The notes below the pieces were generated by a model, which worked only from the letters and a program-made list of their open reading frames with translations, ran no database searches and was not told the origin of the DNA. Below are positions 46,091 through 53,456 of a DNA stretch of 64,000 bases, one piece after another. Within the stretch, counting starts at the first letter, position 1, and each line of letters begins with the position of its first letter. Source of the DNA: JANLTP01 sp031363055 (GTDB lineage Bacteria > Pseudomonadota > Gammaproteobacteria > Burkholderiales > Burkholderiaceae_E); the NCBI GenBank assembly GCA_031363055.1, contig JANLTP010000128.1:1-64000 (forward strand), given 5' to 3'. Position numbers and translations under genes: made by a program.

Positions 46091-47068
46091 CTAAAAATTA
46101 TTCGCGGCCCGGCCATTGGCGGCGCAGCGAAACCCTGTGTGACTGGTCGTGCTCGCCGGATCGTTGGAGCTGCGTGCGGCCACTCGATAACGATTGCAAT
46201 AACTCTCGTGGCAAAGAAAACTGCCACCCCTGATCACACGTCGCACGCCAATTCTCGGTCCTTGCGGATTCGAGAGTGGCGTAGCAGCGAAGCGGTCATC
46301 GAACCAGTCGGCACACCATTCCCAAACGTTACCGCAGACGTCGTGCAGGCCGAAATCATTGGCCGCAAACGAAGCAACCGGAGCAGTGCCATAGTGACCG
46401 TCGGCCTGCGTGTTCAATGCCGGAAATCGTCCCTGCCAGATATTGCAGCGATGTTCGCCCTGCGGGGTCAGTTGATCGCCCCAGGCGTAGCGTTTATCGA
46501 CCAGCCCGCCACGCGCCGCGCACTCCCATTCGGCCTCAGTCGGCAAGCGCTTGCCGGCCCATTCACAATAAGCCCTGGCATCGAACCAGGATACATGTAC
46601 CACTGGATGATCGGCGCGAGCATCGATGTTCGAGTGCGGTCCCTCGGGGCGATGCCAGCAGGCGCCGGTGACTTCGCGCCACCAGGGCGCCTCGGCGACC
46701 CCTCGCGTCGGCGGAAAATTGTCGGCCAGCAGGCCCGCGAATACAAAGCTCGTATTGAGTTCTTCAGCCAGCGTGACGTAACGGGTTGCCGATACAAAGC
46801 GCGCAAAATCGGAATTGGTCACGACGCATCGATCCATCAAGAAGTCAGACAACGTCACGATGCGTGAGGGTGCCTCGCCATCGCCGGGTTCGCCTTCGTC
46901 GGCGTCGCTGCCCATCCGGAAGTTGTTGGCCGCAATGAATACCATCGAACCAGAGCTGCGGGCTGGCTCGGAGGAAGTCCAGGCGGCCGTTAGCGTTCGA
47001 TCGGCAACGCCCCCTCGGAAAGAGGGCGACCAACAACATGAAGCTTGCCGCTCTTCGGGCATCATCAT
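46091..47068 (-). CDS. Formylglycine-generating enzyme (sulfatase-modifying factor)
   Basis: A 325-residue protein of the FGE family. Key stretches are HPVVHVSWFDARAYCEWAGK, RLPTEAEWECAARGG, NVWEWCADWF and the end HTGFRCA. The two copper-binding cysteines of true aerobic FGEs are present as Cys286 and Cys291 in GGSFLCHESYCNRYR. It oxidises the sulfatase Cys to formylglycine with oxygen. It is the first gene of the operon, so both sulfatases are matured by an enzyme made from the same transcript. The N-terminal 40 residues are not conserved; the true start may be later. Confidence 0.94.
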   Translation of the reverse strand: MMMPEERQASCCWSPSFRGGVADRTLTAAWTSSEPARSSGSMVFIAANNFRMGSDADEGEPGDGEAPSRIVTLSDFLMDRCVVTNSDFARFVSATRYVTLAEELNTSFVFAGLLADNFPPTRGVAEAPWWREVTGACWHRPEGPHSNIDARADHPVVHVSWFDARAYCEWAGKRLPTEAEWECAARGGLVDKRYAWGDQLTPQGEHRCNIWQGRFPALNTQADGHYGTAPVASFAANDFGLHDVCGNVWEWCADWFDDRFAATPLSNPQGPRIGVRRVIRGGSFLCHESYCNRYRVAARSSNDPASTTSHTGFRCAANGRAANNF

Positions 47069-47194
47069 TCCCTATCATTTACAGCGACGGTTACGGCTGC
47101 GTAAGCGTCCACACCTAAGCAACCTTATCGCGTTCCTGGCGCCAGAGATGTCGCAAAGGTGACATTCGACTGGTGATCTGTCCGGTCTGCTCGA

Positions 47195-47809
47195 TCAGCG
47201 CACTGTCCCGATAGCCGCTTCCACCTCGGCCAGGCGATCCTTGCCAAAGTAAATTTCGTCGTTGACAAAAAATGTCGGTGAACCGAAGGCTCCGCGCGTA
47301 TGGGCCCGCTCAGTGTTGGTCAGTAATCCGGCCTTGACTTGCGGATCCTGCGATTTTTGCACCAATGCCGGCCCGTCCAGTCCTGCGGCCGCGAGCACCT
47401 CGAGGATTTGCTCGTCATCGGCCATGTTGCGCTGCTGCTCCCACATGGCTGCATAAACGGCGTCGACATAACGCTCGAAGCAGCCAAGCGCTTGCGCCGC
47501 CACCGCGCCGCGCATGATTTTGAGCGTGTTGACCGGGAAATTCGGGTTGAATCGAAACGCCGACAAACCGTGCTTTTCGATGAACCGCTTGATCTCCAGT
47601 CGGTCATAAGCCTGCTTGTTCGGGATACCGGCAAACGCCTCGGCGGGAGACCGATTATTGGTGAGCTTGAACAGGCCACCGAGCAGAATCGGTACGTACG
47701 TGAAGCGCACACCGCTACGCGCCTCGATCGCCGGGATGACCTTGTGGCAGAAATAAGCGTTCGGGCTACCAAAGTCGAACAGAAACTCGACGGATACTGG
47801 CATGGTCAC
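47195..47809 (-). CDS. 2-hydroxychromene-2-carboxylate isomerase-like (DsbA fold, kappa GST)
   Basis: A 204-residue thioredoxin-fold protein. The N-terminal FLFDFGSPNAYFCHK contains the Ser that replaces the DsbA cysteine and activates glutathione. GVRFTYVPILLGGLFK and the end RGAFGSPTFFVND with YFGKDRL are standard for the family. Members isomerise hydroxychromene carboxylate in naphthalene breakdown, but many relatives act on other glutathione adducts, and no other naphthalene genes are here. The SDR gene lies 44 bp upstream on the same strand and is probably cotranscribed. Confidence 0.88.
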   Translation of the reverse strand: MTMPVSVEFLFDFGSPNAYFCHKVIPAIEARSGVRFTYVPILLGGLFKLTNNRSPAEAFAGIPNKQAYDRLEIKRFIEKHGLSAFRFNPNFPVNTLKIMRGAVAAQALGCFERYVDAVYAAMWEQQRNMADDEQILEVLAAAGLDGPALVQKSQDPQVKAGLLTNTERAHTRGAFGSPTFFVNDEIYFGKDRLAEVEAAIGTVR

Positions 47810-47853
47810 TCCTTTGATCTACGGATCGATTGGTCGGCTGGTTTGCTTGGCGC

Positions 47854-48582
47854 TCACCAAGTCTCGAGCCAGGGCCGCAGTTCGGTTTCATGCGTCCAGG
47901 CGTCGCGCGGTTGTTGGTGTATTTGCCAGTAAGCGTCAGCGATGCTGTCCGGGTTCAGAATGCCTTGCTGTTCTTTCATGGCATAGCGATCCGGAAAATT
48001 GCTGCGAATGAATTCCGTGTCAATCGCGCCGTCGATCACTGGGTGGGCCACATGAATGCCCTTGGGCCACAACTCGCGCGCCATGCTTTGAGCCAGCGCA
48101 CGCAAGGCGTGCTTGGCGCCCGCAAACGCCGCAAAGCCCTCGCGACCACGCAAGCTGGCGGTAGCGCCCGTGAACAGGATGGTGCCGCGACCGCGTGGCA
48201 ACATGACCTTGGTCACCTCGCGGCCCATCAGGAAGCCGCCGAAGCAGGCCATCTCCCAGACTTTGAAATAAACGCGCGCGGTGGTTTCGGTGATCGAAAA
48301 ATTTACGTTGGCACCGATGTTGAATACCGCCACCTCAATCGGCGCAATGTCTCGTTCGATCTGCGCAACCAGCGCGACCATGTCCTCTTCCTTGCGCGCG
48401 TCACTGCCAAAGCCGTGCGCCTGCCCACCCTCGGCGCGAATCTGCTCGAGCAACGGCTGCAGCTTGTCAGCGCTGCGTCGGGTAACGCAGGCGATGTAGC
48501 CCTGCCGCGCAAAGCGCCTGGCAATGGCGCCGCCGGTGGCGTCGCCGGCGCCGATCACGAGGATGGCTTTTTTGTCCGTCAT
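47854..48582 (-). CDS. Atypical SDR-family protein with Phe at the catalytic Tyr position
   Basis: A 242-residue Rossmann-fold protein. The cofactor site is VIGAGDATGGAIARRFA and the NAG-like motif is FNIGANVN. The active-site stretch reads FTGATASLRGREGFAAFAGAKHALRAL: the Ser and Lys are in place but the usual Tyr of YxxxK is Phe. The end matches a known subgroup with GIHVAHxVIDGAIDTEFIR. The classical reaction may therefore be impaired or altered. It precedes the isomerase gene. The upstream region carries a CTGTGGG triple repeat. Confidence 0.85.
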   Translation of the reverse strand: MTDKKAILVIGAGDATGGAIARRFARQGYIACVTRRSADKLQPLLEQIRAEGGQAHGFGSDARKEEDMVALVAQIERDIAPIEVAVFNIGANVNFSITETTARVYFKVWEMACFGGFLMGREVTKVMLPRGRGTILFTGATASLRGREGFAAFAGAKHALRALAQSMARELWPKGIHVAHPVIDGAIDTEFIRSNFPDRYAMKEQQGILNPDSIADAYWQIHQQPRDAWTHETELRPWLETW

Positions 48583-48601
48583 GGCTTGCGCTCCTCGCTC
48601 G

Positions 48602-48625
48602 CTGTGGGCTGTGGGCTGTGGGCTG
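48602..48625. repeat. CTGTGGG heptanucleotide tandem repeat
   Basis: Three exact copies of CTGTGGG plus a partial fourth, 20 bp upstream of the SDR start on the minus strand. Copy-number change would shift promoter or leader spacing of the SDR-isomerase pair. Confidence 0.6.
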
Positions 48626-48666
48626 AACTAACCCGATATTATCGGATGCGTAAACATGCGCAAGCG

Positions 48667-49107
48667 TTAAGCGTCGAGCAAATCAACCGATGACCGAAAA
48701 GGATCGATCACGGTGACTTCGCCATACTGATGCTGGTGCGCCATGTCTTCACTCAGGATATAGCGACAGCCCATATGTTGAGCAGAGGCGACGATCAGGC
48801 TGTCCCAGTAGTGCAAACCATATCGGCTCTCGATCGCCCACGCTGTTTCGACCGTGGCTAGGTCGATCGGCCAAGGTTGCCACACTTCGTATCGGCGAAC
48901 CTCGGCATGCGCTTCCGAGAGGGGCATGGACGGCCTGAGCTTACGGGTAACGTTAACGTAGAACTCGTTCAATACTTGCCGACTGACGCGCCCCGACCCT
49001 CGTTTCCAAAGGATGCTCAACCATTGCAATGCCTGTTGACGTTTTACTGTGTCGAAACCGTCTTCGCTATAGATCAGAATATTCGTATCAACCAAAAAAC
49101 TGCTCAT
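48667..49107 (-). CDS. PIN-domain toxin, VapC type
   Basis: A 146-residue PIN-domain ribonuclease. Acidic residues of the active site lie in FLVDTNILIYSEDGFD, in a central Glu-containing helix (RQVLNEFYVNV) and in YWDSLIVASAQHMG. PIN toxins cut tRNA or rRNA when freed from their antitoxin. Its ATG overlaps the stop of the ribbon-helix-helix gene, the usual layout of a toxin-antitoxin pair. The toxin looks intact. Confidence 0.9.
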   Translation of the reverse strand: MSSFLVDTNILIYSEDGFDTVKRQQALQWLSILWKRGSGRVSRQVLNEFYVNVTRKLRPSMPLSEAHAEVRRYEVWQPWPIDLATVETAWAIESRYGLHYWDSLIVASAQHMGCRYILSEDMAHQHQYGEVTVIDPFRSSVDLLDA

Positions 49108-49355
49108 CAGGCGCGGTCGTGGTTGCGGTCGCGATCGTACAAGTCAGCACGGGATTCATAGGGCTTGCCGTCCGACTTCCAAGTACGGTCCTTGGTCAGC
49201 CATTCCTGAGCCGCGCGTTGATAGGCATCGGTCAGAAACATTTTCTCTGCGAGCATGTCGCCGACCATTCGAGACACGCTGGTGTTGCGGCGCGCCGCCT
49301 CAACGCGCGCCCACTCGGCGACTTTTTCATCCATGGTAATGGTGACATTTTTCAT
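49107..49355 (-). CDS. Ribbon-helix-helix antitoxin, VapB/CopG type
   Basis: An 82-residue protein. The start at 49355 gives MKNVTITMDEKVAEWARVEA, a typical ribbon-helix-helix DNA-binding head (residues 1-45), followed by RRNTSVSRMVGDML. The C-terminal half is polar and would wrap the PIN toxin. The frame is open to 49421 but those residues are not family-like. Two palindromes directly upstream are likely its own operator. The stop overlaps the toxin start by 1 bp. Confidence 0.87.
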   Translation of the reverse strand: MKNVTITMDEKVAEWARVEAARRNTSVSRMVGDMLAEKMFLTDAYQRAAQEWLTKDRTWKSDGKPYESRADLYDRDRNHDRA

Positions 49356-49367
49356 GCCCTTATAATA

Positions 49368-49406
49368 CACGAACTTCGTGCAACACGAACATATTGTAAT
49401 AATATG
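49368..49406. promoter_or_regulatory. Operator palindromes upstream of the VapBC-type pair
   Basis: CACGAA-C-TTCGTG (49368-49380) and CATATT-GTAAT-AATATG (49390-49406), 12 bp upstream of the antitoxin start. CACGAAC recurs at 49384, a second half site. Ribbon-helix-helix antitoxins normally repress by binding such repeats. Confidence 0.55.
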
Positions 49407-49571
49407 AAGGTTGTATCCCAACTCGACTAAAACGTTTCCCCAGGCGATTTATTCGAGCAATTAAAACCCGCCATTGAACTGGAAATTGCTCGCCCGGGCG
49501 TCACATGCGATCATTAACTTGAATAGAGTCAAGCTTGCGCCATTAAACCGCTGCATTACCGAAGACCCGCC

Positions 49572-50633
49572 ATGACATCCACCCTGAATCCGGCTCAAAA
49601 CCCACTGCCCCTGACAGGACTCAAAGTCATCGAGCTGCATGCGATTGGACCGGTGCCGTTCGCCGGTCAAATCCTGCGCAGCCTGGGTGCAGAAATTGTT
49701 CGCGTCTCGCCACCGGTTGATCCTGGTCTGGGTACGCCCGCCAAGGCCGAGTTCGATTTGCTCAATGCCGGCAAGCGCCGTTTGCTGGTCGATCTGAAGT
49801 CAGCCCCGGGAATGGCGGAACTGGTCAGGGAGTTGACCACTGCCGACGTGCTCATGGAAGGCTTTCGTCCGGGCGTGCTCGAGCGTTTGAATCTGGCGCC
49901 CGCCAGCCTGCTCGAGCGTTTTCCACGGCTGGTCATTGGTCGCCTGTCGGGTTGGGGCACACACGGCGAGTTGGCTGAGCGCGCCGGCCATGACATCAAC
50001 TACCTGGCCTTGTGCGGCATTCTGAATGCCATTGGAACCACGCAGTCGCCGGTACCGCCGCTCAATGTGGTCGGTGATTTCGGCGGCGGTGCCATGCATC
50101 TGCTGTTGGGCATACTGGCCAAGTTGGTTCAACGCGGCATCAACGGCAAGGGTGGCACCGTGGAATCCAGCATCCTGGCCGGATCAGTCGGACTCACACC
50201 CATGTTCTACGGCATGGTCGCCAGCGGCGCCTGGACGCTCGGTCGAGAGGCCAATATTCTCGATGGCGCGGCGCCGTTCTACCGGGTCTATGCGACTGAG
50301 GATAAACGCCATGTCGCCGTGGGTGCCATCGAAGCGAAGTTCTTCCGCGAGTTGCTGGAAGTCATGGAACTGACCGAACAAGTTGATGCGCGCCAACAAA
50401 TGTCGCGCACCAGTTGGTCAGCAACCACCGAGCAATTTGCCAAGCGGTTCGCCGAGCTGCCGCGTGACGAATGGGCGCGCCGCGCCGCCAGTCGCGATTG
50501 CTGCCTGTCACCGGTGCTCGATTTCAGCGAAGCTGCAGCGAACGGCCACAATCAGGCCAATCGCCTTTATCGCCATGAGCCGTTTGCGCAGACCGACACC
50601 ACGATCTGGTTTGATCGGGAGTTGAATCGCTAG
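49572..50633 (+). CDS. CaiB/BaiF CoA-transferase family, alpha-methylacyl-CoA racemase-like
   Basis: A 353-residue protein. The head LTGLKVIELHAIGPVPFAGQ and the stretch GFRPGVLERLNLAP are typical. The pair GHDINYLALCGIL and VVGDFGGGAMHLLLGI carries the His and Asp of alpha-methylacyl-CoA racemases, which epimerise 2-methyl-branched acyl-CoAs. This fits breakdown of branched fatty acids. The gene is intact, in contrast to the other CaiB gene in the window. The EamA gene starts 41 bp downstream. The 216 bp upstream (49356-49571) hold the antitoxin operator. Confidence 0.9.
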   Translation: MTSTLNPAQNPLPLTGLKVIELHAIGPVPFAGQILRSLGAEIVRVSPPVDPGLGTPAKAEFDLLNAGKRRLLVDLKSAPGMAELVRELTTADVLMEGFRPGVLERLNLAPASLLERFPRLVIGRLSGWGTHGELAERAGHDINYLALCGILNAIGTTQSPVPPLNVVGDFGGGAMHLLLGILAKLVQRGINGKGGTVESSILAGSVGLTPMFYGMVASGAWTLGREANILDGAAPFYRVYATEDKRHVAVGAIEAKFFRELLEVMELTEQVDARQQMSRTSWSATTEQFAKRFAELPRDEWARRAASRDCCLSPVLDFSEAAANGHNQANRLYRHEPFAQTDTTIWFDRELNR

Positions 50634-50674
50634 TCTCGGTTCGCCCGCCGGAATGGACAAGGCGTAGCAGGCCA

Positions 50675-51643
50675 TTGACTAGCCGAGTCGTAGAACAGAG
50701 ACTCGGCGCCGGTGTCGTCTGTGCGCTGGGCGCGGGTCTGCTCTGGGGCCTCGTATTCGTGGCACCGCTGTGGTTGCACGACTATCCCGCGATGATACTT
50801 TCCGCTGGCCGCTATGTTGCGTTCGGTCTGTTGGCGTTGCCGCTGGCCTGGCTCGATCGCAAGGCAATTGCGCGGCTCACCCGAGCCGATTGGCGTGAGG
50901 CCACCAAGCTGTCCTTGGTCGGCAATCTCATCTACTACGCGTTTCTGGCCGCCGCCATACAAAAAGCCGGTGCGCCCTTGCCTACGATGATCATTGGTAC
51001 CTTGCCGGTGGTCATTGCCATCTGCTCGAACATCAGTTCACCCCAATTGCGCTGGCGCAGTCTACTCTGGCCGTTGAGCTTGATGGTGTTGGGCATTGCG
51101 CTGGTTAATCGTGAAGAGTGGCGAACGGTCACGCAATCGTCGCTGAACGTCTGGGTCGTCGGCACCTTGCTCGCCATCGGCGCGCTGATCTGCTGGACCT
51201 GGTACCCGATTCGCAACGCGTGCTGGCTGCGCGAGCACCCGGAGTTGACTTCCAGCACCTGGGCCACCGCCCAAGGTTTGAGTACCCTGCCTCTGGCGCT
51301 GCTGGCGATCGTTCTGCTCTACTTTCTCGAGCGACCGTTGGGATTGAATGCCGTGGCTTATGACTGGCCTCTGGGTCCAAGGCCGTTGATGTTTGTCGCC
51401 GTGATGCTGGCGATCGGGCTGTTCGCATCCTGGCTCGGCACCTTGCTTTGGAATCGTGCGAGCCAATTGACGCCGACTGCGCTGGCGGGTCAATTGATCA
51501 TCTTTGAGACCTTGGCCGCGTTGTTGTATGCCTTCCTGATGCGCGAGCAATGGCCGACGTCAGGCGTCTGGATGGGTATCGCCTGTCTGGTGGTCGGGGT
51601 GAGTCTGGCGATTCGGCAATTTGATTCTGCGCGGCTGTCTTAG
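50675..51643 (+). CDS. EamA/DMT-superfamily membrane transporter
   Basis: A 322-residue protein with about ten membrane segments (for example LGAGLLWGLVFVAPLWL and LVVGVSLAIRQF at the end), the pattern of two EamA repeats of the drug/metabolite transporter superfamily. Substrate unknown. The start is a TTG. The last 17 codons and the stop lie inside the left copy of the long repeat. The right copy contains a ghost of the same segment (VSLAIRRFDSTRLS) with the stop changed to Trp. Confidence 0.85.
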   Translation: MTSRVVEQRLGAGVVCALGAGLLWGLVFVAPLWLHDYPAMILSAGRYVAFGLLALPLAWLDRKAIARLTRADWREATKLSLVGNLIYYAFLAAAIQKAGAPLPTMIIGTLPVVIAICSNISSPQLRWRSLLWPLSLMVLGIALVNREEWRTVTQSSLNVWVVGTLLAIGALICWTWYPIRNACWLREHPELTSSTWATAQGLSTLPLALLAIVLLYFLERPLGLNAVAYDWPLGPRPLMFVAVMLAIGLFASWLGTLLWNRASQLTPTALAGQLIIFETLAALLYAFLMREQWPTSGVWMGIACLVVGVSLAIRQFDSARLS

Positions 51644-52016
51644 CAGCCTTCGCGGTTTGTGCCTGCTTCCGCCAGCAGCGGACTGGTGCGAATGCCTTCG
51701 CGAATGTCATCCGCATCGGCCTGGGCGGCCGATGCTCCTTCTTTATTTCGCTGCGGCATTCACACCAGTCCGCTCTTGGCTGAAACTGTGCTGGGTTGAG
51801 GTTGTCGTGTGCGATCGGCGGTGCCCGGTCGGAACCCGCACGGTTTTCGGTTTTCGCTGTTCGGTTTTCGGTTCTCGCTGTTCCGAACCTGCACGCTGGT
51901 GCCGGATCAGGCTGGCGGGGTGCTTGGCGTAGCGGCATAAAGGAGGAGCGTCGGCCGCCAGGTCGGCGCGGGGGACAGCCGCGTAGCCAAGCGCACCGTC
52001 GGCCTGATCCCGGGAG
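51591..52016. repeat. Long direct repeat, left copy (with nested hairpins)
   Basis: About 426 bp, nearly identical to 52861-53272 (same order, few substitutions, one 14-bp indel near 51850). It contains an outer inverted repeat with 20-bp arms (51677-51696 with 51755-51774, one mismatch) enclosing a perfect stem GCATCGGCC-TGGGC-GGCCGATGC (51713-51735). It ends in degenerate copies of a roughly 25-bp unit TCGGCCTGATCCC...GATAGC that run on to about 52070. I see no convincing protein here: the frames are Arg/Ala-rich and follow base composition. It covers the gap between the EamA gene and the antitoxin gene. Confidence 0.9.
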
Positions 52017-52100
52017 AACTCTGTCGGCCTGATCCCGGTGATAGCTTTATCAACCTGATCCCGTGATAGCTCCATGGAACTACCAGCCGATCCTGAAGCG

Positions 52101-52127
52101 TATAATAACTTTTAACGAATTCATTAA
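52101..52127 (+). promoter_or_regulatory. Promoter -10 and operator of the second toxin-antitoxin pair
   Basis: A perfect TATAAT lies at 52101-52106. It is followed by a near-palindrome TTAACGAATTCATTAA (52112-52127, 14 of 16 bases symmetrical) just before the antitoxin ATG at 52141. Antitoxins of this class repress at such sites. No clear -35 is seen. Confidence 0.5.
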
Positions 52128-52140
52128 TGGGAAGTGTAAT

Positions 52141-52434
52141 ATGCCCTTGCGCGCCTCTGACGTTGTTCCCATCAGTGAAGCCCGTGCCCGCCTCACTGAA
52201 CTGGCCGAGGAAGTCGTACATTCGGGAGCAGAAAAATTGTTGACGAAGAACGGCGCCAGTTACGTGGCGCTGGTCGACGCGCGCCGGCTCGACTATTACC
52301 ACGCTCTCGAGGCAGAGCACGCCAACCTGGTGCTCGCCGATGATGCCGTCAGTGGACTCAATCAAGCTCTGTCGGGGCAGTTCGTCTCTGACGACGAACT
52401 CGATGAAGCGCTTGGCGTTACGCCTGTTCGGTGA
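52141..52434 (+). CDS. Phd/YefM-family antitoxin
   Basis: A 97-residue protein. The head VVPISEARARLTELAEEV and GAEKLLTKNGASYVALVDARRLDYY are typical of Phd/YefM antitoxins, which bind DNA with the N-terminal fold and cover the toxin with the tail. The start at 52141 follows GGAAG; the frame upstream to 52063 is not family-like. It is part of a two-gene cassette lying between two long direct repeats. The stop overlaps the toxin start (GTGA). Confidence 0.88.
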   Translation: MPLRASDVVPISEARARLTELAEEVVHSGAEKLLTKNGASYVALVDARRLDYYHALEAEHANLVLADDAVSGLNQALSGQFVSDDELDEALGVTPVR

Positions 52435-52814
52435 GCATTCCAGTCAACGCCAGGGTTCGGGCGGTCCCGAACTTCCTGGCCAGCTTGCGCGCCGCGCAAG
52501 CCTATATGGTCGAGCAAGATGCTAACTCTGCTCCTCAGCGTTTCAAGAAACTGCAGACTGAACTGCTCAAGGCACGAGGTCTCATGTCCTTCGCCCCCGC
52601 ATGCGGTCGCCCGGCCAGATTCCTCGATGCCAAGTCCGGCTGGGGAAAGTTCCAGGCACAGCAAGCTCTGCAACTTGCACGAGCGTTAGGCATGCCTGAG
52701 CTCCGCGAGTTGGTGTTGGCCCGTCATGTAGTGCTTTATGCCCACTCCGAACGGGATGTGCTGCTGCTTTCCCTGCGCCACGAGCGGCAGTTGGGATACC
52801 GCCTGCCAGAGTGA
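52431..52814 (+). CDS. RelE/ParE-type toxin
   Basis: A 127-residue protein starting with GTG that overlaps the antitoxin stop by 4 bp. The helical head VPNFLASLRAAQAYMVEQD and the end LRELVLARHVVLYAHSERDVLLLSLRHERQLGY have the ParE/RelE shape (Arg-rich strand, HERQ end). Such toxins block gyrase or cut mRNA on ribosomes. It is longer than most members (about 95-100 residues) by an insert near residues 45-75 (CGRPARFLDAKSGWGKF). It looks intact. Confidence 0.8.
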   Translation: MSIPVNARVRAVPNFLASLRAAQAYMVEQDANSAPQRFKKLQTELLKARGLMSFAPACGRPARFLDAKSGWGKFQAQQALQLARALGMPELRELVLARHVVLYAHSERDVLLLSLRHERQLGYRLPE

Positions 52815-52822
52815 GATCGAAC

Positions 52823-52852
52823 GGCGTCATTGCGATATTTGTCGATGCGCCA
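52823..52852. repeat. 30-bp direct repeat, left (flanks the right long repeat)
   Basis: GGCGTCAT(T/C)GC(G/A)ATATTTGTCG followed by (A/T)TGCGCCA; it recurs at 53327-53356 with 27 of 30 bases equal. The two copies bracket the right long repeat. Confidence 0.75.
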
Positions 52853-52860
52853 CTTGTTGG

Positions 52861-53272
52861 TGGTTGAGGTGAGTCTGGCGATTCGGCGATTTGATTCGAC
52901 TCGGCTGTCTTGGCAGCCTTCGCGGTTTGTGCGTGCTTCCGCCAGCAGCGGACTGGTGCGAATGCCTTCGCGAATGTCATCCGCATCGGCCTGGGCGGCC
53001 GATGCTCCTTCTTTATTTCGCTGCGGCATTCACACTAGTCCGCTCCTGGCTGAAACTGTGCTGGGTTCAGGTTGTCGTGTGCGATCGGCGGTGCCCGGTC
53101 GGAACCCGCACGGTTTTCGGTTTTCGGTTCTCGCTGTTCCGAACCTGCACGCTGGTGCCTGATCAGGCTGGCGGGGTGCTTGGCGTAGCGGCATAAAGGA
53201 GGAGCGTCGGCCGCCAGGTCGGCGCGGGGGACAGCCGCGTAGCCAAGCGTACCGTCGGCCTGATCCCGGGAG
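52861..53272. repeat. Long direct repeat, right copy
   Basis: Counterpart of 51591-52016. It lacks 14 bp present in the left copy. It keeps the inner stem GCATCGGCC/GGCCGATGC; the outer arms have two mismatches. It begins with a copy of the last EamA codons in which the TAG stop is TGG. Degenerate 25-bp units TCGGCCTGATCCC continue to about 53326. The gene-free stretch 52815-53456 is made of this copy and the 30-bp repeats. Confidence 0.9.
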
Positions 53273-53326
53273 CTCCCGGGAGATCCTGTGATAGCCCAAT
53301 CGGCCTGATCCCCCGATAGCCCAATC

Positions 53327-53356
53327 GGCGTCATCGCAATATTTGTCGTTGCGCCA
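53327..53356. repeat. 30-bp direct repeat, right
   Basis: Second copy of the 30-bp unit seen at 52823-52852. It lies 100 bp before the start of the next Bug gene, so it may sit in that gene's promoter region. Confidence 0.75.
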
Positions 53357-53456
53357 GTAGAGATTTGGTGCGCTGGAGCCGGTAACATACGTCGAAGCGC
53401 CGACCTGCGTCGCGCCGCCGAGTCCGCGCGACGATTATTCAAACCTGAGACAAGCC

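Noticed and set aside
51498..51938. Minus-strand frame of 146 residues in the left long repeat, with a relative in the right copy (52582-52986)
   Set aside because: Arg/Pro/Ala-rich, overlaps EamA or toxin codons in opposite strand, differs in frame between copies; no coding signal.
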